From Candidatus Peribacteraceae bacterium (lineage in GTDB: Bacteria; Patescibacteriota; Gracilibacteria; Peribacterales; Peribacteraceae), in the NCBI GenBank assembly GCA_013140485.1, contig JABFSS010000049.1, positions 1 through 5,549 on the forward strand: a stretch of 5,549 nucleotides of DNA, written 5' to 3'. The translations under genes were made by a program, and so were the position numbers. Below are positions 1 to 4,224 of the stretch, piece by piece. Each line of letters opens with the position of its first letter. The first letter of the stretch is position 1. The notes beneath the pieces are model-generated. The model was not told the origin of the DNA and did not search any database. It worked only from the letters and a program-made list of their open reading frames with translations.

Positions 1-4
1 CCAT
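1..4 (-). CDS. first bases of the next gene, probably rplD (ribosomal protein L4), cut by window edge
   Basis: The minus strand at the left edge reads TAATGG: the TAA stop of rplC (6-4) shares its last A with an ATG (4-2). A one-base stop/start overlap is typical of translational coupling. In S10-type ribosomal operons the gene after rplC is rplD, so that is the expected identity. Only the start codon and one more base are visible, so this is inferred from gene order alone. Confidence 0.35.
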
Positions 5-630
5 TATTTCTTGGGAGGGGAATCGCTAGCAGAAGCCGGTTCTTTCGTGATGTACACGCGAGAACCGTTAGGACCGGGGACAGGACCTTTCACCCCAACA
101 ATCCCCTTCTCCGCATCAACAGTGACGACGGGACGACGGTGGAGCGTGACAGAGTCGCTGCCCATGTGACCGGCCATGTGATGACCGGGGAGGATGCGTC
201 CCGGCTGCGTGCGCATACCGACGGAACCCGGCTCGCGCTTGAAGTGCGACCCGTGACTGCCCGGACCTCCGCCGAAGTGCCATCGCTTCATGACACCCTG
301 GAACCCCTTTCCTTTCGAGACGCCTTGAATGCAGACGAGACTTTCCGGCGTGAACATGTCGACCGTGAGCGTCTTCCCCTTCTCCATCCCGTCCAAGCTC
401 TCAACCTTCCATTCCTTCTGCGCGGCGTAGCGCACGTTCTCCTTTCCTTTGCGACTCTTCCACGGCTTGGCACCAACGCCGAGCACAATCGCATCGTAGC
501 CATCTTTCTCTTTTGTCTTCATGCGAACGACGACGTTGGGCTCCACCTGCAAAAACGTCACGGCGACCGCCTCCCCACTTTCTTGGAAGACACGAGACAT
601 GCCGATCTTTTTGGCGATCAAACCTGACAT
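4..630 (-). CDS. rplC: 50S ribosomal protein L3
   Basis: Ribosomal protein L3 (208 aa), a large-subunit protein that binds 23S rRNA early in assembly and reaches toward the peptidyl-transferase centre. The start MSGLIAKKIGMSRVF is the usual L3 N-terminus. The central signature is present: SKGKGFQGVMKRWHFGGG (residues 105-122), the SHGSHFKREPGSVG stretch (125-138) and GHHMAGHMG (149-157), followed by the VKGPVPG beta-barrel part (180-186). Length matches the family. A short SASDSPPKK tail is extra. By recalled alignment to E. coli L3, the glutamine methylated by PrmB appears to be Thr141 here, with Gln at 142. The frame stays open upstream to an ATG at 816 and another at 690, but both precede the conserved start, and the first lies upstream of the predicted promoter, so 630 is chosen. 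No Shine-Dalgarno precedes it; the leader ends CTCTTCTT. Its stop overlaps a following ATG. Confidence 0.97.
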   Translation of the reverse strand: MSGLIAKKIGMSRVFQESGEAVAVTFLQVEPNVVVRMKTKEKDGYDAIVLGVGAKPWKSRKGKENVRYAAQKEWKVESLDGMEKGKTLTVDMFTPESLVCIQGVSKGKGFQGVMKRWHFGGGPGSHGSHFKREPGSVGMRTQPGRILPGHHMAGHMGSDSVTLHRRPVVTVDAEKGIVGVKGPVPGPNGSRVYITKEPASASDSPPKK

Positions 631-644
631 AAGAAGAGATGCAC
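618..644 (-). CDS. possible 8-codon leader ORF overlapping the rplC start
   Basis: A GTG at 644-642 opens MHLFLCQV and stops with TGA at 620-618, inside the first codons of rplC in another frame. It is preceded, with a 10-base gap, by AAGGAG, the only SD-like sequence seen in a usable position before any start here; rplC itself has none at normal spacing. Translation of this mini-ORF could bring ribosomes to the rplC ATG. It is so short that it could easily arise by chance. Confidence 0.2.
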   Translation of the reverse strand: MHLFLCQV

Positions 645-830
645 AGCGAGTTAACTCCTTTTCTCCTGCCGCAGCGGGAGAAGGTGCCATCGTCGCGACG
701 GCGGATGAGGGTGTCTCGGAGGTTCCTCTAGCCTGGATAGTGACAAGCACACCAAGCTCGAACTCGAGCCCGCAGAGTCTAGACATGCCAAAAGCGGCCG
801 TCAATGCTGAAATCACGGTCGTGACGTCCG
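631..830 (-). other. 200-bp intergenic region and rplC leader with several small inverted repeats
   Basis: No conserved gene lies here. It holds the predicted rplC promoter and these dyads: TCACG/CGTGA (813-824, 2-nt loop, just after the M3 stop and without a strong U-tract, so a poor terminator candidate); GCTCGA/TCGAGC (756-769, 2-nt loop, at the predicted transcription start); TTCTCC/GGAGAA (661-666 with 677-682); and the palindrome GAGTTAACTC (648-657). The leader could fold and might serve feedback control of the ribosomal operon, but no known leader motif is recognised. Confidence 0.4.
776..804 (-). promoter_or_regulatory. sigma-70-like promoter for rplC
   Basis: On the minus strand TTGACG (804-799, 5 of 6 to the TTGACA consensus) is followed after exactly 17 bases by TAGACT (781-776, 4 of 6 to TATAAT). 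Transcription would begin near 769, leaving a leader of about 140 nt before the rplC start at 630. The promoter lies just downstream of the stop codon of the M3 gene (831), so the ribosomal operon can be transcribed independently of the cassette genes. Read by eye only. Confidence 0.5.
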
Positions 831-1829
831 TTAACTGCTATATCTCACAGGTTCGCCTGCATCATCTGAACTTGCGCTTGCTCTATTTTTTTTCTTGCCC
901 CTCTTTCCGCGAAGATTCTTGATCTGTTCTGCAGTCAGAACCGTCCGGTTTCCCTGAGAGTCAACAATCGCCATCGTTCCATCTGCCAGCTGAACGATAT
1001 GGGGAGTGTCATTGACTGCTTGTGGCGCACCGTCAGGAGCAGCTTCTGCATACGGAGTTAGTTGGACGTACTGCTTCTTTCCCTTTTTATCCAACCTGTA
1101 ATATTTACCGTCTTTATCCTCATATACCGCACGCGAGAGGCCATCTTCTCGAAACTTATTGCTCTTGGCCTTGTCTTTGAGCGCCTGCATGCGTTTTTCA
1201 TGCTTCTTTGTCGCATTACGATGAACGATAATGCCCGTGCCCACTGCAGTGGCAGCGCCGGCAGTTACCCCCAAAGCCAAACCACCGACTGCGCCTGCGC
1301 CGGCGGCGACTGCATTCCCCGGGATATTCACGTTCACGCCATCTTGCGGAATCCCATTGACGACCGCATTCACGATACTCGGCACCGCCCCGATTGCGGC
1401 ACTGCCAATCTCGACCGCTTTCCCCGCTCCATATAAAGCGGCAGAGGCAATTTTGTCGCCGTATCCGTAACCGGCCAGCGATCCGGCGGCGATCAAAATT
1501 GGATACTTTACGGCGCGAACAGACCAGAGATATCCGGCGGCATCTTTGAGATCGCCGAGAAGCCCTCTTTTTTCAATCGCATTCTGAAAGTTTCCATGGT
1601 TGATCTTCCGAATAAGTCTTTCCGCTTGGGCTTTGGTCGGCTCATAGCCCTTCAAAACATCAACCGCATCCCACAGCAACCGCGAGGGCAATTTTTGCGT
1701 GGGATTGTGATCATTGACCTGATCGAGCAAACCCTGAGCTTTCGTATCGTTTTCGTTGAATTGGACTGCTTTCTCCAAGCCATCTTTAATGACATCAAGC
1801 AGCTTTTCGGGGGAACCTTGTTTAGACAT
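831..1829 (-). CDS. hypothetical membrane protein M3, partner of X3 (332 aa)
   Basis: Family not recognised. Residues 1-95 form a charged, probably helical domain. Residues about 108-203 are Gly/Ala-rich and hydrophobic, with likely membrane segments near 108-120 and 172-203 and an intermediate amphipathic stretch (126-160). Next comes a basic segment (204-228), then two similar short beta-hairpin-like units (DGKYYRLDKKGKKQYVQL at 240-257; LADGTMAIVDSQGNRTVL at 281-298) and a Lys/Arg-rich tail (308-316). The motif YGYGD (121-125) with a following GAGKAVEIG resembles M1, suggesting common descent. The ATG lies inside the end of X3, an 8-base overlap, so translation is probably coupled. No SD is visible. 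It is the last gene of the cassette block; its stop is about 200 bp upstream of rplC. An integral membrane location is inferred from hydrophobicity only. Confidence 0.8.
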   Translation of the reverse strand: MSKQGSPEKLLDVIKDGLEKAVQFNENDTKAQGLLDQVNDHNPTQKLPSRLLWDAVDVLKGYEPTKAQAERLIRKINHGNFQNAIEKRGLLGDLKDAAGYLWSVRAVKYPILIAAGSLAGYGYGDKIASAALYGAGKAVEIGSAAIGAVPSIVNAVVNGIPQDGVNVNIPGNAVAAGAGAVGGLALGVTAGAATAVGTGIIVHRNATKKHEKRMQALKDKAKSNKFREDGLSRAVYEDKDGKYYRLDKKGKKQYVQLTPYAEAAPDGAPQAVNDTPHIVQLADGTMAIVDSQGNRTVLTAEQIKNLRGKRGKKKNRASASSDDAGEPVRYSS

Positions 1830-2238
1830 ACATGTATGCGGCGTTACTTTCGAGTAAAAGGTGGCGCGCTTCGCTGAAAACAGCCGCGCCGCTCAGGGCA
1901 ACATTTTCTTGGCGCAACAGACCCTCGAGCATCTGCGACAAACCTCGCGCGCCAATGACAAAGAGAATCGTGGGAATCAATTTTTCAGGAATATCGCTGA
2001 AATTCAAATCATCGGGATTTTCTTTGTTCTTGAGCTTCTGTTGGATCTTCTCGACGAATTGCTTCAATTCAGGAGTCGCCTCTTCCGAAAACGTGACGAT
2101 ACGCTCTTCGAGCTCTTCGTCGCTCTCCCACGCCGTCCCCTTCTCCTCTTCCACTGTGCCGTTCCACGCGCTCTTCACGCTCGCAGGGAGCACATCATAG
2201 AGAGCCCGCTCGGCTGTGGTGAGATAGAGGGTGGTCAT
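1822..2238 (-). CDS. hypothetical protein X3, third copy of the X family (138 aa)
   Basis: Unrecognised soluble, acidic, probably all-helical protein with no signal peptide or membrane segment. It aligns along its whole length with X1 and X2: LYL near the N-terminus (4-6), LP (17-18), an invariant Trp (25), VEEE (29-32), EEL (41-43), IPEK (83-86), IG then G (95-96, 99), L-x-G (115-117) and an ARH near the C-terminus (124-126). It begins 9 bases after M2 and ends 8 bases inside M3, so it sits in the middle of a tight operon. The leader before its ATG (AAAATACAC) has no SD. The overlap with M3 argues for production with, and probably binding to, that membrane protein. Function unknown. Confidence 0.85.
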   Translation of the reverse strand: MTTLYLTTAERALYDVLPASVKSAWNGTVEEEKGTAWESDEELEERIVTFSEEATPELKQFVEKIQQKLKNKENPDDLNFSDIPEKLIPTILFVIGARGLSQMLEGLLRQENVALSGAAVFSEARHLLLESNAAYMYV

Positions 2239-2247
2239 GTGTATTTT

Positions 2248-2568
2248 TTACTGTAGGAGATTTGGAGCTTGCTGAATCAATCCATTGGGATTTCGCAAAT
2301 GCGGAGGTGCCTGCTGCGACGTGGGAAACGGCGGCGTCTGAGGACCTCGGTTAAACATTGATGTAATCGAGTTCCAACCGTTCCTGCTGGGGTCGGACAT
2401 CGCGGCCCACGTTTCTTGGGAACCGGAGACAACCGCGGCACGGACTCCCGGACTCAGAGCTAGGAAACCCAGACCGACGCCACCGACGATGGCGAGAATC
2501 TTGAGCAGCTTACTTCCAAAACCACTGGAGGGTGCGTCATTGCCTTCGCTAGGAGATCCATTTGCCAT
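2248..2568 (-). CDS. hypothetical single-pass membrane protein M2, partner of X2 (106 aa)
   Basis: Family not recognised. Residues 1-19 are a polar Ser/Gly/Asn-rich head. Residues 20-39 (SKLLKILAIVGGVGLGFLAL) are one clear hydrophobic segment with lysines on its N-side, which could act as a signal anchor. After it come a Trp-containing segment (ETWAAMSDPSRNGWNSI, 52-68) and a Pro/Gln/Asn-rich, probably disordered tail ending in Gln. The pairing of ETW with GWNSI is reminiscent of STW and AWNAV after the membrane segment of M1, which fits the idea that M1 and M2 occupy equivalent positions in duplicated cassettes. It starts 18 bases after the X2 stop and ends 9 bases before X3. The leader is TTTTTTCCTCAACTACCC with no SD. 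Confidence 0.75.
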   Translation of the reverse strand: MANGSPSEGNDAPSSGFGSKLLKILAIVGGVGLGFLALSPGVRAAVVSGSQETWAAMSDPSRNGWNSITSMFNRGPQTPPFPTSQQAPPHLRNPNGLIQQAPNLLQ

Positions 2569-2586
2569 GGGTAGTTGAGGAAAAAA

Positions 2587-3000
2587 TTAAGCGAGAACGG
2601 AAGAATGCATCATTTGCCTATGACGGATGTCGGAGAGCGTCGCGATGCCTGTGAGCGCAGCTTCGTCGACTTTGCCGCTCAGAAACGCAATTTCGATCAG
2701 TGCGCAGATACCGCTGTTGCCGATGGCGTCAATGAAGACCTTGAGCGCCTTTTCCGGCATGCTGCCGAGAACGCTGCCCAAATCTTCTCCTTTCTGCAGA
2801 CGACCGTTTGCTTCCTCAAGGAACGGCGCGAGCGTGGGGTTCTTCGAGTAACGCGCAACGCGGACCTCAAGTTCTTCGGGAGTCTCAAAATTGTCTGCTG
2901 TCTCTTCGACGATCTTGCTCTCCCACTTCTGGCGAAGCTCGGAGGGCAACGCATCGAACATTTTCTTTTCGTTCGACCGCAGATACAGGACGGTACGCAT
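2587..3000 (-). CDS. hypothetical protein X2, second copy of the X family (137 aa)
   Basis: Unrecognised soluble helical protein without signal peptide. Shared blocks with X1 and X3: VLYL (4-7), Glu11, ALPS (17-20), Trp26, VEET (31-34), FETPEEL (38-44, closest to X1 FETPQEI), the acidic middle, MPEKA (81-85), AIGNSG (92-97), LTGIA (116-120) and DIRH (124-127), then a Met-rich MM near the C-terminus. It is probably the first gene of its transcript: a TATAAT-type promoter lies 51-79 bases upstream in the only sizeable gap inside the block. M2 follows 18 bases after its stop. The leader is rich in C (CATTCCCCTCCGCGCT) rather than in purines. Function unknown; acting together with M2 is inferred from gene order only. 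Confidence 0.85.
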   Translation of the reverse strand: MRTVLYLRSNEKKMFDALPSELRQKWESKIVEETADNFETPEELEVRVARYSKNPTLAPFLEEANGRLQKGEDLGSVLGSMPEKALKVFIDAIGNSGICALIEIAFLSGKVDEAALTGIATLSDIRHRQMMHSSVLA

Positions 3001-3042
3001 AGCGCGGAGGGGAATGGATATGGATGTGACTTTTTTAAACTG

Positions 3043-3060
3043 TCGCTACCATTATAGCGA
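3043..3060. promoter_or_regulatory. inverted repeat over the -10 box, possible operator
   Basis: TCGCTA and TAGCGA form perfect 6-base arms around a 6-base centre (CCATTA on the plus strand). The repeat covers the TATAAT box and the predicted transcription start of the X2 transcript. That is where a repressor would bind. Alternatively it is a short hairpin at the 5' end of the RNA. It is not followed by a T-run on the minus strand, so a terminator for M1 is unlikely. Confidence 0.35.
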
Positions 3061-3079
3061 AAAATGGGCTTTTCAGCAA
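3051..3079 (-). promoter_or_regulatory. sigma-70-like promoter for X2-M2-X3-M3
   Basis: On the minus strand TTGCTG (3079-3074) is followed after 17 bases by a perfect TATAAT (3056-3051). Transcription would start near 3044, giving a leader of about 43 nt before the X2 ATG at 3000. It lies in the 104-bp gap between M1 and X2, the longest within the cassette block, where a separate promoter is expected. The -10 box sits inside an inverted repeat, listed separately. Confidence 0.6.
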
Positions 3080-3104
3080 TCAGCTTTATCGGTCCCGTTC
3101 GGCA

Positions 3105-3661
3105 TTAACGCTGCCGATTCTGCTGCAGGGCGACGTTGATGGCGCTCATCATGCCGTTCGCGCCGGGGTCGGAGTGGGCGAAGAGCGTGGAAGCAGGCTG
3201 GAGATTTGCCGCTGTTCTGCTTGCGTCGATTTCGAGTCCACGCTGGTACGGCGCATCGACAACGGCGCCGCGGACCGACCGGCCCGCATCGGCGACGGGA
3301 GTGGCAACGGCATTCCACGCATTCTGCCCCCTCTGGAGCCATGTACTCGGATTTGCGAGGAAGTTGTAGGTACCCGTCGCGGCATTCATCCCGCCTTGCG
3401 CAGTCAAGTCGACCGCTCCCGACGCCCAGCGGCTGTACGCGTTATCGGCGTACCCGTAGCGGTGCAGGATGGCGGGGACCGCGACGGCGCCGACTGCTGC
3501 GAGCGTCCCGAGCGCGAGGCCGCGCAGACTGAAGATCCAGCGACGGAGGAAACCGACTTCTCCCGCTCTTTCGGCCGCCGCCCGGACACGGGGCTGTTCA
3601 AGATCGCCTGCCCTTGGCTTGTTTCGGCGAGATGACGTTCGAGATTTTCAATGTTTGCCAT
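3105..3661 (-). CDS. hypothetical membrane protein M1, partner of X1, frame broken by a -1 shift
   Basis: The gene begins with ATG at 3661 (MANIENLERHLAETSQGQAI, 28 bases after X1) but that frame soon becomes Ser/Arg/Pro-rich nonsense and stops at 3404. The -1 frame carries sensible protein from about 3560 to a TAA at 3107-3105 but has no ATG, GTG or TTG ahead of its membrane segment; a stop closes it at 3650-3648. Joined by a -1 shift within roughly 3549-3595, the product would be 185 aa: polar head, hydrophobic segment at about 43-65 (FSLRGLALGTLAAVGAVAV), a YGYAD motif (69-73) shared in form with M3, a Trp-rich part (STW...AWNAV) like M2, and a Gln/Asn-rich tail. I see no classic slippery heptamer. 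It may be a true mutation, a sequencing or assembly error, or unusual recoding. Family not recognised. Confidence 0.65.
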
Positions 3662-3689
3662 AATCGTGAGGGGGAGAGAAGGAAGAAGA

Positions 3690-4118
3690 TTACTTCGTGA
3701 GCATCACGGAATTCGACATCAGGACGACCCGGCGCATGGCCGACATCGCCGCAATGCCGTGGAGATCGTCGTCATTGACGTCCTTGACTTGCAAACCCGC
3801 GCCGATCATCGCCGTCATGCCCGACGCGCCGATGGAATGGAACATTGTGGGAATGGCAGCATCGGGGATTTGGTCGAACGGAAGCGTCGAGATATCGCCG
3901 CCGCTTTCGAAATGCTTGTCGGCGTTTTGGAGGAATTTCTCCATGCCCTTCACTTTCGAATAATCGACCGTATGCAATCGGCGAAGAATTTCCTGCGGCG
4001 TCTCGAATGCGTCATACGTTTCCTCTTCGACACGTTTGTCCCACGCTGCCCGGACTTTCGCGGGAAGTTTTTTGAAGAGCTGGATTTCCACTTTCGTTAG
4101 ATACAGCGCGGGCTCCAT
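3690..4118 (-). CDS. hypothetical protein X1, first copy of the X family (142 aa)
   Basis: Unrecognised soluble, probably helical protein with no signal peptide. It carries the X family blocks: ALYLT (4-8), Glu11, KLPAKVR (17-23), Trp26, VEEET (30-34), FETPQEI (38-44), a Gly-Gly-Asp turn (73-75), QIPD (83-86), SIGASG (95-100), LHGIAAMS (119-126) and a Met/Ser-rich end. It is closest to X2 in the N-terminal half. It is the first gene of the minus-strand block and is divergent from the lysyl-tRNA synthetase gene, with 106 bp between the starts. M1 follows 28 bases after its stop. Its leader contains a run of six C and no SD; an extended -10 element lies about 26 bases upstream. No function can be assigned. 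Confidence 0.85.
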   Translation of the reverse strand: MEPALYLTKVEIQLFKKLPAKVRAAWDKRVEEETYDAFETPQEILRRLHTVDYSKVKGMEKFLQNADKHFESGGDISTLPFDQIPDAAIPTMFHSIGASGMTAMIGAGLQVKDVNDDDLHGIAAMSAMRRVVLMSNSVMLTK

Positions 4119-4143
4119 AGAAGGTGTGGGGGGAATTGTTCCG

Positions 4144-4152
4144 AGTCTATCA
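4144..4152 (-). promoter_or_regulatory. possible extended -10 promoter for X1-M1
   Basis: The minus strand reads TGATAGACT (4152-4144): a TAGACT -10 hexamer, the same hexamer as in the rplC promoter, preceded directly by TGN. No convincing -35 is found 16-18 bases upstream, which extended -10 promoters can tolerate. The start of transcription would be near 4137, about 19 bases before the X1 ATG. Confidence 0.35.
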
Positions 4153-4155
4153 CAG

Positions 4156-4173
4156 AGATGGAGTCGACCATCT
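4156..4173. repeat. inverted repeat between the divergent X1 and lysS genes
   Basis: AGATGG and CCATCT form perfect 6-base arms around AGTCGA. The repeat lies just upstream of the possible X1 -10 element in the 106-bp divergent region. It has the same 6-6-6 layout as the repeat over the X2 promoter, although the sequence differs. It could be a regulator site or chance. Confidence 0.25.
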
Positions 4174-4224
4174 TACTGCACTCCAAAATTCCTTTTCCGC
4201 AAAGCATTCGCTATTCTCACTCCG

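Larger units (their letters stand above)
831..4118 (-). repeat. three tandem copies of a two-gene (X-M) cassette
   Basis: Three soluble X proteins, alignable end to end, alternate strictly with three small membrane proteins: X1-M1, X2-M2, X3-M3. The DNA copies have diverged too far to appear as a nucleotide repeat, so the duplications are old. The M proteins have diverged more than the X proteins and range from 106 to 332 aa. All six genes share one strand with short gaps, apart from the 104-bp promoter gap before X2. Confidence 0.75.

Noticed and set aside
139..627. Plus-strand 162-aa open frame opposite rplC
   Set aside because: Antisense shadow of a clear L3 gene; Arg/His-rich translation with no family features.
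4..816. 270-aa version of L3 starting at 816
   Set aside because: The extra 62 residues lie in the promoter/leader region and do not look like L3; the conserved family start is at 630.
811..830. TCACG/CGTGA hairpin after M3 as a terminator
   Set aside because: Only 5 bp with a 2-nt loop and no T-run after it; too weak to call.
2575..3057. Plus-strand 160-aa open frame opposite X2
   Set aside because: X2 on the minus strand aligns with X1 and X3, which fixes the coding strand; the plus frame has no counterpart at X1 or X3 in the same register.
3174..3635. Plus-strand 153-aa open frame opposite M1
   Set aside because: Arg-rich translation in G/C-rich DNA; the minus -1 frame gives a membrane segment and motifs shared with M2 and M3.
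831..4118. Toxin-antitoxin or effector-immunity reading of the X-M pairs
   Set aside because: Small paired genes invite it, but no toxin motif, DNA-binding antitoxin domain or export signal is visible.
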